Origin: Desulfocapsa sp.
Lineage (GTDB): Bacteria; Desulfobacterota; Desulfobulbia; Desulfobulbales; Desulfocapsaceae
Direction: 5' to 3'
Assembly (NCBI GenBank): GCA_030638765.1
Contig: DAOWDZ010000121.1
Span: 1-12,745 of the forward strand
DNA length: 12,745 nucleotides
The translations under genes were made by a program, and so were the position numbers. Of this stretch, positions 6,447 through 12,745 are shown in pieces. Under the pieces are notes generated by a model that had not been told where the DNA came from, made no database searches, and was given only the letters and a program-made list of their open reading frames with translations. The number at the start of each line of letters is the position of its first letter. Positions within the stretch are counted from its first letter, which is position 1.

Positions 6447-7933
6447 TTCTCTTCCCACATTCCCTGTAAATTCTTTTTCTTGATTTTTTCAAGCAGAGTT
6501 GTTCGTTTTAAATTTAACAAAGTAGCGGCTTCTTTTTTGTTTCCCCCTGTCATCTTCATAGCTTTGACGATAAGCTGGGACTCGTAATCATTGATGAGTT
6601 CTTTGAAATCGACTGTTCCATTCTGCCAGTCAAGACCAGCTGATAATGGTATTGCAGGTTTGATTGCCTTTTTTTCAGAATCGTCTGGTATCAAAATACC
6701 GGAAAGAAGGCGATTCATTTTATTATAATCAACTTTTGCAGGATCAAAATCGATGAGTATTCTTTCTGGTAGATCTTCGAGTTGTATTTCCTTACCGGAA
6801 CAAAGAATTGACATCTGCTGTACAAGATTTTCAAGTTCCCGTACATTACCTTTCCACTCATATGAAAGCAATGCGATCATGACGTTAGCCGGGATGGTGA
6901 ATTTCTCTCGACCACGTTTAGTGGCGTGCATTTCAAGAAAATTGTCAAGAAGGATGGGAATGTCTTCTTTTCGATCTTTTAAAGGTGGAATCTGCAGAGG
7001 GATAACTGAAAGTCGGTAGTATAGATCTTCTCTGAACTTTCCTTCTTCAACCAATTGTTCAAGGTTACAATGGGTTGCTGCCACAACTCTGGTATTAACA
7101 GGTGTTGCTTTAAGCCCCCCAACCGGTTCAAATTCTTTTTCCTGTAAAACCCGTAAGAGTTTAGCCTGAAGAGTAGGCTTCATATCTCCAATTTCATCAA
7201 GGAATAAAGTTCCACCATCAGCATATTCAATACGACCGATTTTGTTCTGAACAGCCCCTGTGAAAGCTCCTTTAGTGTATCCAAACAGTTCACTTTCAAG
7301 AAGGTCATCAGGGATTGCGGCACAATTCACAGGTACAAAGTTTTTGTTTTTACGAGAGGAATGACGATGAATTGCTTTGGCAACAAGTTCTTTACCGGTA
7401 CCGGAGTCACCACGTATCAGAACCGTTGCGAAATCATCCTCAGATACTTTTGAAATTAAACTGAACAGGTTTTGCATCACCGCAGTTTCACCAATTATAC
7501 CATAAAATGGAGGCAGTCGTTTATTTGTATTAACAGGTGGCGCACCAATTTTGAAGTTCAGTTTAGCAAATGCACGTTTTATGGCTATTTGTATTTCTGA
7601 GTCTTTGTATGGCTTTGTTATATAGAAAAAGGTGTCTCTGTTTAAAATTTCCTGTTCAAGGGCCGAATCATTTTCTGGAATTATTGCAATGATGAGAATG
7701 TCGGGGTGCCTTTCCTGTATCGAATCAAGGTGACTAATACATGTATCACCAGGGAATAAGGTGAGTTCAAGGAAAAGCACATTGATTTTTTGAATGGTCA
7801 GCAGGTCGGGAATATCTTCAGGTGTTGAACATTGGTAAACACAACCAGGTGCAGCGTGTTCTATTATTTGCAGGCATGCAGCTTGTTTGTCCGGGTTATT
7901 GTCTGCAAAGAGTATGCTGGGAGTTTCTAACAT
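6443..7933 (-). CDS. Sigma54-dependent activator, FleQ/NtrC type, with degenerate receiver
   Basis: A 496-residue three-domain enhancer-binding protein. The N-terminal receiver-like domain (about 6-122) lacks the normal site: the acidic pair is D11-N12, the phospho-Asp position is E56 (VLFLEL) and the Ser/Thr position is Ile; K107 remains. The AAA+ domain (about 144-375) has Walker A GDSGTGKE (175-182), the sigma54-contact loop GAFTGA (222-227), Walker B GTLFLDEI (241-248) and arginines in FREDLYYRL. The C-terminal Fis-type helix-turn-helix (about 453-489) ends with NLKRTTLLEKIKKK, close to the LRRTTLVEKMRK ending of FleQ. It should open RpoN promoters without classical phosphorylation. The FleQ c-di-GMP arginine in LFRSLVG appears to be Tyr here (FYGIIG, Y144), so c-di-GMP control is uncertain. 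It is 64 nt downstream of the CNB gene, probably in one operon, and overlaps the opposing gene by 4 nt at the stops. FlrC- and NtrC-like relatives are alternatives. Confidence 0.9.
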   Translation of the reverse strand: MLETPSILFADNNPDKQAACLQIIEHAAPGCVYQCSTPEDIPDLLTIQKINVLFLELTLFPGDTCISHLDSIQERHPDILIIAIIPENDSALEQEILNRDTFFYITKPYKDSEIQIAIKRAFAKLNFKIGAPPVNTNKRLPPFYGIIGETAVMQNLFSLISKVSEDDFATVLIRGDSGTGKELVAKAIHRHSSRKNKNFVPVNCAAIPDDLLESELFGYTKGAFTGAVQNKIGRIEYADGGTLFLDEIGDMKPTLQAKLLRVLQEKEFEPVGGLKATPVNTRVVAATHCNLEQLVEEGKFREDLYYRLSVIPLQIPPLKDRKEDIPILLDNFLEMHATKRGREKFTIPANVMIALLSYEWKGNVRELENLVQQMSILCSGKEIQLEDLPERILIDFDPAKVDYNKMNRLLSGILIPDDSEKKAIKPAIPLSAGLDWQNGTVDFKELINDYESQLIVKAMKMTGGNKKEAATLLNLKRTTLLEKIKKKNLQGMWEEN

Positions 7934-7997
7934 AATATCAGTATTAAAAATTCAAAAATTTCTTTTTGTATATAGACAGGAAGATATTGAAAATCTT

Positions 7998-8486
7998 TTA
8001 TTCTTTGAGTAAATCAGCAAGTTTGCTTGATGTTCTTCTCATGTTAAGACTTAAAAGTCTGGCAACTTTCTGTATGATTTTAACGCCGGTTAAAGGAGCA
8101 ATTTGAGTGAGCTTATCGAAACCCTTACTAGTGAGTGTTATCATGGTTGTAGGCTGTCGTGCAATAACCGTTGCAGATCGTGGTGATTTATCTATAAGTC
8201 CCATTTCACCAATGGAACTTCCTTTGGCGAGGCGAGCAATGATAACATTTTCACCAGTGGCTGATTTCTTTAACACTTCAAGTACACCATGGACTACAAA
8301 TCCCATAAAATCCCCCTTGTCTCCTTCAACAAAGAGAAATTCACCACGCTGCAGGGTAATATAACTCATATGCTTGGAAAGTAATGTGAGCTCATCAACT
8401 TTAAAGCTGTCAAAAAGAGAAAGGCTTATCAGGAAGTCTCGAGTTTCTTCTTCAGTATCAGAAAGAGTATGTTCACTGGGAGTCAT
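7998..8486 (-). CDS. Cyclic-nucleotide-binding-domain protein without DNA-binding domain
   Basis: A 162-residue protein made of one CRP/PKA-type cyclic-nucleotide-binding domain (about 19-130) followed by a short helical tail. The beta-roll is seen in ITLQRGEFLFVEGDKGDF and FVVHGVLEVL. The phosphate-binding cassette GSSIGEMGLIDKSPRSATV (89-107) keeps E94 and R103, the residues that usually hold the ribose and cyclic phosphate. The C-terminus is too short for the winged helix of CRP/FNR regulators, so it is a sensor or adaptor rather than a transcription factor. It has no signal peptide. No clear Shine-Dalgarno precedes the ATG. The sigma54 activator follows 64 nt downstream on the same strand, suggesting that ligand binding here modulates that activator; this is inference. 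The actual ligand (cAMP, cGMP or other) cannot be read from sequence. Confidence 0.88.
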   Translation of the reverse strand: MTPSEHTLSDTEEETRDFLISLSLFDSFKVDELTLLSKHMSYITLQRGEFLFVEGDKGDFMGFVVHGVLEVLKKSATGENVIIARLAKGSSIGEMGLIDKSPRSATVIARQPTTMITLTSKGFDKLTQIAPLTGVKIIQKVARLLSLNMRRTSSKLADLLKE

Positions 8487-8632
8487 AAATTTAGAGATAA
8501 ATAGAGTATTTCAATGGTTAACAAAATAAAAACATATTTCACAAAACTATCATTTATACCCTATCATAAGAAGTGAAAAAATAACAAGAAGCTTTTTGTT
8601 CTTTTATTAAAGAAATTAGGGGGGTAGGTACC

Positions 8633-8728
8633 ATGTTTTTTGATTTGTTTAATTTGCTGGACATAAAATATATCGCTGAATTTTCATGTCTCCGGATATT
8701 GTTTCCCTCTGAAAGCCTTGTGAGTTGA
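8633..8728 (+). CDS. Possible 31-residue small protein
   Basis: ATG at 8633 opens 31 codons ending at TGA 8728. A strong Shine-Dalgarno-like tract (TAGGGGGGTAGG, 8617-8628) lies just upstream, better than that of most genes in this window. The peptide starts MFFDLFNLLDIKYIAEF and has no recognisable domain; it is mildly hydrophobic. It could be a leader peptide or small protein upstream of the nuclease gene, or chance. The only support is the ribosome-binding-like tract. Confidence 0.25.
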   Translation: MFFDLFNLLDIKYIAEFSCLRILFPSESLVS

Positions 8729-8772
8729 AAGCGTGAATGGTTTAACTCATAGTAAATAAAGAGAAATATTAT

Positions 8773-8778
8773 TATAAT
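8773..8778 (+). promoter_or_regulatory. TATAAT -10 element abutting the nuclease start codon
   Basis: A perfect TATAAT ends 6 nt before the ATG at 8785, so transcription would begin at or next to the start codon, giving a leaderless message. No convincing -35 lies 16-18 nt upstream (TAGTAA at 8750-8755), and the closest purine-rich stretch is too far for a normal Shine-Dalgarno. The hexamer may also be chance in AT-rich DNA. Confidence 0.35.
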
Positions 8779-8784
8779 CTCCCT

Positions 8785-9312
8785 ATGAAAAAAACTGAAT
8801 TGATATACCTTTACAGGGTGAGTTGTGTCTTTGTAAGCATTTTTATCTCTCTATTGGCGGTAAATTTTTCGAACGCAAATACATTTACTCAAAAGGATGC
8901 AATTGTAGAAAAAATCATAGATGGTGATACCATTCGTGTAAAATACAAATCTGAAAGTATCAAAGTACGATTATGGGGGATTGATACCCCGGAATATTAT
9001 CAGCCTTTTTCAAACGCCGCGAAGAAATTCATATCACTACTTGTTGCAGACAAGAAAGTGCGTTTAGAAATTAAGGATTGGGATGATTATGGAAGGATGG
9101 TTGCAATTGTGACTTTGTCAGATAACAGAAACGTAAATGAAGAATTGTTGAAAAAAGGATTAGCATGGGTGCATATCTATTATTGCAGGGAACCGATTTG
9201 TAATAGATGGTACGTGTATGAAGAAAAAGCACGAAAAGAACGCATTGGGCTTTGGCAGGACAAATCTCCTGTGCCACCCTGGGTGTGGAAACGACGTAAA
9301 CGTGAAAAGTAA
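8785..9312 (+). CDS. Secreted staphylococcal-nuclease-like (thermonuclease) protein
   Basis: A 175-residue protein of the SNase family, which in known members cleaves DNA and RNA with Ca2+. The N-terminal hydrophobic stretch (about 12-31, SIFISLLAVNFSNANT) is a signal peptide or anchor, so it should act outside the cytoplasm. Catalytic residues are present: D48 in IDGDTIRV, R62 and D67/E70 in VRLWGIDTPE, and R104 in DDYGRMVA, matching D21, R35, D40, E43 and R87 of the Staphylococcus enzyme. The NVNEELLKKGLAWV and KARKERIGLW segments complete the fold. It ends in a basic tail (KRRKREK). No normal Shine-Dalgarno is seen. It stands alone, convergent with the methionine synthase genes, and probably serves in nucleic-acid scavenging or degradation. 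Confidence 0.92.
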   Translation: MKKTELIYLYRVSCVFVSIFISLLAVNFSNANTFTQKDAIVEKIIDGDTIRVKYKSESIKVRLWGIDTPEYYQPFSNAAKKFISLLVADKKVRLEIKDWDDYGRMVAIVTLSDNRNVNEELLKKGLAWVHIYYCREPICNRWYVYEEKARKERIGLWQDKSPVPPWVWKRRKREK

Positions 9313-9326
9313 GTATAGGCTACAAG

Positions 9327-9362
9327 AAAAACCTGTCAAAGCAATTTTTTAACAGGTTTTTT
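9327..9362. terminator. Bidirectional intrinsic terminator between nuclease and methionine synthase genes
   Basis: A perfect 10-bp inverted repeat AAAAACCTGT / ACAGGTTTTT with a 15-nt loop, followed by further T on the plus strand and mirrored by A before the stem. The A/T flanks let it work for both converging transcripts: it starts 15 nt after the nuclease stop and ends 31 nt from the stop of the minus-strand gene. Confidence 0.85.
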
Positions 9363-9392
9363 CCTTGAAGGTTACTGCTACTACTTCATGAA

Positions 9393-11819
9393 TTATACGG
9401 CAAAATAATGAGCCTGTGGATGATGAACAACCATTGCCGAAACACTTAATTCAGGAACCATTTCCATGGTTGAGCTGAGTGTTACTCCAATCTCATTTGC
9501 CTGAAGAATTTCAAAAAGGGGTTGTTGAAGGTCAAGGTCGGGGCAGGCAGAATAGCCAAAACTGTAACGTTCTCCCGTGGCCTTAATGGAGAGCTCCTGT
9601 CGCATGAAGTTATGAGTGTATTGTGCCAATGCTTCTGCTGCTTCTACACCAAATCCATGAAGCAATAAATATTCATGGTATTTGTCCTGTTCATACAATT
9701 CTTTGCAGATAGAGGCAACTTTTTCGCCAATGGTAACAACAAAAAAGCCAATGATATCCGATCCATCTTCTTCACTTCTGAAAAAATCGACAAGACTTTT
9801 GTTCGGTTCACGCTTCTGTCGAGGGAGAGGGAATTCAAAATTCTTATCCTGGTTTGTTACAATAAGACTTTCTTTTGATCGTTTGCAGGGGAACCATCCG
9901 TAACGAATCTTTGGTTCTAAGAGGTTCTCTGAAAGGACACGTTTTTGGAGGGACTTAAACTCAGGAAGCACCGTGCCGTCTAATAATTTTTGATATCCTG
10001 CCTCATCAAGTTTGCCACGCTTATATCCCCATCTGCCACGAAAGAGAATTTGCTGATTCATGAGTGACAGAAACTCATCAGGTCTTGCTTCAATGGTTTT
10101 TATTCCAGTAAATGGTGGGGTTGGGATAGTGCTCAGAATCGTTGCAGGAGGTCTCTTTTTACTTTTTGTCGTGGAATTACTCTTTGTATTTTCTTCCCAA
10201 CTGCTTGATTCAAGTAAATCCTTTTCAAAATCCTGTATCGCCTTTAGTCCCGAGAAAGCATCACGACAATAAATAACAGGTGCGTCGTATAGAGGGGCGC
10301 AATCAAGGGCAACAAATTTTCTTGTCAGTGCTGCACCGCCAAGGAGAATTGGTTTTTTGATATTTGCAGCTTTGTATTTGGTCATGCTCTCTTGCATGAT
10401 CATGGCTGATTTAACTAGAAGTCCGCTGAGACAGATTATATCAATGTCAGGATTGTTTTTGACGGCCTCAATAATCGCTTCTGCACTAACTTTAATGCCA
10501 AGATCAATAACATTATATCCATTATTGCTGAGAATAATGTTTACAAGATTTTTCCCTATATCATGAACATCTCCCTGAACCGTTGCAAGGAGAATACATG
10601 GCGAATCGGATCTGTCGTTTGTATCCATGAAAGGTTCAAGGATATCGACTGATTTTCGCATTACCTCAGCTGATTGCAATACGAAGGGGAGAAGCATTTC
10701 ACCAGAACCAAATAGTACCCCCACCTCACGCATGGCGGAAACCAGATGCTGATTAACGATCTCAAGTGCGCTGTAGCGATCAAGAAGCATGCGTAAAATA
10801 TCAGGTAAATCCTGTTGATTACCAAGCATGATACGATCTCTGATCATTTCTTCAGGGGGAGCGTCTTTACTCTCTTCAGCAGCATCATCAATATGGTGAT
10901 TCTCAAAATATTTGATATATGCCATGAGGGGCTGCTCGTTAACTGATGTCTTATCATAGAGCAGATCAAGGGCTAGTGATACGGCATCCTTATCAATGGA
11001 ATCAAGACTGATACAATTCGTAGGATCTATGATTACAGCATCAAGCCCAGCCGCAACAGCTTCATGAAGAAATACGGCATTCAATACTTTTCTGGCTTGA
11101 ACAGGGAGCCCAAAAGAAATATTTGAGAGTCCTAAAATTGTATGACAATCAGGGAGTTCTGCTTTTATCCGTCTGATAGCATTAAGAACCTGAATGGCGG
11201 AATCGCGTAGTTTTTCATCACCTGATCCCACAGTAAAGGTGAGGGGGTCAAAGAAGAGTGAATCAGCATTGATACCGTGTTTTTCGGTGACAAGTTTATA
11301 GATACGTTCTGCAATTTCAAATTTTGTATCGCAGTCCATGGCCATACCGTCTTCGTCAATGGTGAGAGCAGTGACACAGGCGCCATATTTTTTAACAGAA
11401 TCACATATGGTATCTAGGTTTTTGCCACCATCTTCAAGGTTTATGGAGTTTACTATCGCTCTTCCAGGATAGGCAGCAAGAGCCTTTGCAATAACGGCTG
11501 GAGATGTCGAATCAATCATGAGTGGTGCTTTAAGGGTACGACCGTACATCTGTACCAGTGTAATGAGATCCTTTTCTTCATCTCGCCCAGCCCAGGCAGC
11601 ACTCAGGTCGACTACGTGAGCTCCAAGACGTTCTTGAGCAACACCTACCTGAAGACATCCTTCATAGTCATCGGCAATGAGCAGTTCACGAAACTTTTTG
11701 GAGCCTGTGGGGTTGGAGCGTTCACCAATAATTAATGGTGCAGGTAACTGTTGAATATCAACCGCCTGATAGAGGCTGGCAATTTGATTCAGGTTGCTGT
11801 TGTTGGTCTGTTTTTTCAT
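9393..11819 (-). CDS. metH: Cobalamin-dependent methionine synthase, folate/B12/reactivation part
   Basis: An 808-residue protein matching the C-terminal two-thirds of MetH, which moves a methyl group from 5-methyltetrahydrofolate through cobalamin to homocysteine in the cytosol. Domains in order: pterin-binding (about 28-270; IGERSNPTGS, IVNSINLEDG, GLSNISFGLP), B12 cap helices (about 325-400), B12-binding Rossmann domain (about 407-535) with cobalt-ligand H419 in GDVHDIGKN, a linker with a basic Ser/Thr/Pro-rich stretch (about 545-570), and an AdoMet reactivation domain (about 580-808) with RYSFGYSACPD (751-761) and the HPQAHYFAV end. The homocysteine domain is absent because the preceding gene encodes it. 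The start ATG overlaps that gene's TGA (ATGA), with GAGGTG 5 nt upstream (11825-11830), so translation is probably coupled. The GERSNPTGS form is closer to Thermotoga/Geobacter-type MetH than to the E. coli GERTNVTGS. Confidence 0.93.
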   Translation of the reverse strand: MKKQTNNSNLNQIASLYQAVDIQQLPAPLIIGERSNPTGSKKFRELLIADDYEGCLQVGVAQERLGAHVVDLSAAWAGRDEEKDLITLVQMYGRTLKAPLMIDSTSPAVIAKALAAYPGRAIVNSINLEDGGKNLDTICDSVKKYGACVTALTIDEDGMAMDCDTKFEIAERIYKLVTEKHGINADSLFFDPLTFTVGSGDEKLRDSAIQVLNAIRRIKAELPDCHTILGLSNISFGLPVQARKVLNAVFLHEAVAAGLDAVIIDPTNCISLDSIDKDAVSLALDLLYDKTSVNEQPLMAYIKYFENHHIDDAAEESKDAPPEEMIRDRIMLGNQQDLPDILRMLLDRYSALEIVNQHLVSAMREVGVLFGSGEMLLPFVLQSAEVMRKSVDILEPFMDTNDRSDSPCILLATVQGDVHDIGKNLVNIILSNNGYNVIDLGIKVSAEAIIEAVKNNPDIDIICLSGLLVKSAMIMQESMTKYKAANIKKPILLGGAALTRKFVALDCAPLYDAPVIYCRDAFSGLKAIQDFEKDLLESSSWEENTKSNSTTKSKKRPPATILSTIPTPPFTGIKTIEARPDEFLSLMNQQILFRGRWGYKRGKLDEAGYQKLLDGTVLPEFKSLQKRVLSENLLEPKIRYGWFPCKRSKESLIVTNQDKNFEFPLPRQKREPNKSLVDFFRSEEDGSDIIGFFVVTIGEKVASICKELYEQDKYHEYLLLHGFGVEAAEALAQYTHNFMRQELSIKATGERYSFGYSACPDLDLQQPLFEILQANEIGVTLSSTMEMVPELSVSAMVVHHPQAHYFAV

Positions 11820-12745
11820 TTTAACACCTCGCTGCGATCTGCAGGGATCGCATCTTTTAAGGCGCTCACCAACTCTTTAATATGCGCAGGTGACGTTCCG
11901 CAACACCCACCAACAATGGAGACTCCCTTTTTGGTGATAAACTCGTGCATATGTTTTCCATACGCTTCGGGAGTTAAAGGATAATGAGTTTTCCCATCAA
12001 CAACTTCAGGCATACCCTGATTAGGAATGCAGGAGATACGTTTTTTCCAGTTAGAACTGAGATAATCAATATGAGGTTCCATATCTGTTGGACCTGTGGC
12101 GCAATTTAAACCAAGCGAGAATACGGGAAATGGTGCAATTGTAGCACAAACAGCGGCTATGTCAGTGCCAACAAGCATGGTTCCCTGTTGCTCAAAAGTC
12201 ACAGAGGCCAATACTGGAATATCAACACCTGTTTTTTCAAGAAGATCAAAACATGTTATAAGTGATGTCTTAATTTGAAGCAGATCCTGGCATGTTTCAA
12301 CAATCAAGGCATCAACATCGGAATCAAGCAGTGCTTCGAGTTGTTCAGTTACAGTAAGAGTGAGATCTTCAGGCGAAATGTGGCCTAATATCGGAAGTTT
12401 TGTTGTGGGCCCTATGGATCCTATGACATAACGGGGAGATTCCGGTGTCGAAAACTCGGCAATGGCCTTTTTGGCATTGGCAACTGCTGCTCGATTGAGT
12501 TCTTTAACTCTGCCTTCAAGGCCATATTCCGAAAGTACCACTGAAGTAGAACCAAAAGTGTTTGTTTCGATAACCATGGCACCAGCTTCTAAAAATCGTC
12601 TATGCAGCTCGATTATGGTGTCTGGATCGGAAATGTTGAGATATTCATTACAGCCTTCGAGACCATCCCACACAGCAGAATCGATTTCCATGGTTTGAAG
12701 TGTGGTTCCGCAAGCGCCGTCAAATATTAAAAGTGGTTCTTCTGA
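11816..12745 (-). CDS. Homocysteine S-methyltransferase subunit of split methionine synthase (N-terminus off the right edge)
   Basis: 309 residues are visible and the frame stays open to the window edge. An ATG at 12691 is internal, because the preceding 18 codons encode the family's N-terminal strand (LLIFDGACGTTLQ). This is the Zn-dependent homocysteine-binding barrel of MetH/BHMT (PF02574). The three Zn ligands are in GLNCATGP and GGCCGTSPAHI; ETNTFG and IGSIGPTT are also present. It ends after the barrel, with no pterin or B12 domain, and its TGA overlaps the next gene's ATG. The two products should together perform the MetH reaction; the known domain order (homocysteine, folate, cap, B12, reactivation) is kept across the break. 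Only a few N-terminal residues are probably missing. The upstream control region lies outside the window, so a SAM or B12 riboswitch cannot be judged. Confidence 0.9.
   Translation of the reverse strand, partial: SEEPLLIFDGACGTTLQTMEIDSAVWDGLEGCNEYLNISDPDTIIELHRRFLEAGAMVIETNTFGSTSVVLSEYGLEGRVKELNRAAVANAKKAIAEFSTPESPRYVIGSIGPTTKLPILGHISPEDLTLTVTEQLEALLDSDVDALIVETCQDLLQIKTSLITCFDLLEKTGVDIPVLASVTFEQQGTMLVGTDIAAVCATIAPFPVFSLGLNCATGPTDMEPHIDYLSSNWKKRISCIPNQGMPEVVDGKTHYPLTPEAYGKHMHEFITKKGVSIVGGCCGTSPAHIKELVSALKDAIPADRSEVLK

Larger units (their letters stand above)
8487..8784. other. Divergent intergenic region, 298 nt
   Basis: This AT-rich gap separates the minus-strand CNB gene from the plus-strand nuclease gene and must hold both promoters. 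Visible items: a TATAAA-like -10 for the CNB gene on the minus strand (8558-8553) without a good -35; a near-palindrome of 18 bp at 8583-8600 centred on AAGCTT; a purine-rich Shine-Dalgarno-like block at 8617-8627 before a 31-codon ORF; and TATAAT at 8773-8778. The 10-mer CAATGGTTAA at 8512-8521 is shared with 2302-2311. No tRNA or recognisable structured RNA is seen. Confidence 0.6.

Noticed and set aside
8583..8600. AACAAGAAGCTTTTTGTT as an intrinsic terminator
   Set aside because: The stem is AT-rich and short, and it lies upstream of both divergent genes where no transcript is expected to end.
9675..9903. Short plus-strand ORFs inside the methionine synthase gene
   Set aside because: They overlap a confidently assigned coding region in the opposite direction and have no domain of their own.
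11816..11819. Frameshift creating an artificial split of a single methionine synthase gene
   Set aside because: The second part has its own GAGGTG ribosome site, and the break falls cleanly at a domain boundary, which fits a genuine two-gene arrangement.
1..12745. tRNA, rRNA, insertion sequence or phage attachment site
   Set aside because: No cloverleaf-like sequence, transposase motif or terminal inverted repeat was seen on either strand.

Overview
The window is AT-rich, Gram-negative-type bacterial chromosome with densely packed genes. The mix of parts (stand-alone CheX phosphatases, sigma54 regulation, a B12-dependent methionine synthase split into two genes, a large exported helical-repeat protein) suggests a deltaproteobacterium (Desulfobacterota). 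That assignment is an inference from gene content; there is no rRNA or other taxonomic marker here.

Layout. (1) 1-2129, minus strand: most of a large exported protein with TPR-like helical repeats, cut by the left edge. A good sigma54 -24/-12 element (2166-2182) lies in front of it. (2) 2130-2341: divergent intergenic region with two inverted repeats, one resembling a FleQ box. (3) 2342-6446, plus strand: a CheY-type receiver, two single-domain CheX-like proteins, and an 851-residue protein with three tandem CheX/CheC-like domains and a degenerate receiver at its C-terminus. No CheA, CheW, MCP or flagellar structural gene is present. (4) 8486-6443, minus strand: a cyclic-nucleotide-binding-domain protein without a DNA-binding domain, followed by a FleQ/NtrC-type sigma54 activator with a degenerate receiver. 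The activator's stop codon overlaps the stop of the triple-CheX gene. (5) 8487-8784: divergent intergenic region, then a secreted staphylococcal-nuclease-like protein (8785-9312) ending at a hairpin terminator shared with the opposing gene. (6) 12745-9393, minus strand: methionine synthase in two overlapping genes, the homocysteine-methyltransferase part (cut by the right edge) and an 808-residue folate/B12/reactivation part.

How it may fit together. The plus-strand cluster carries five E-x-x-N phosphatase-type motifs (1+1+3) next to one intact phospho-receiver. The two other receiver-like domains in the locus have lost key catalytic residues. The divergent exported repeat protein has a sigma54-type promoter, and the only sigma54 activator in the window sits beside a cyclic-nucleotide sensor. 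A working hypothesis is a phospho-signalling locus in which the CheX array tunes one CheY, and the CNB/sigma54-activator pair controls the envelope protein and perhaps the CheY cluster. The nuclease and methionine synthase genes look like unrelated neighbours.
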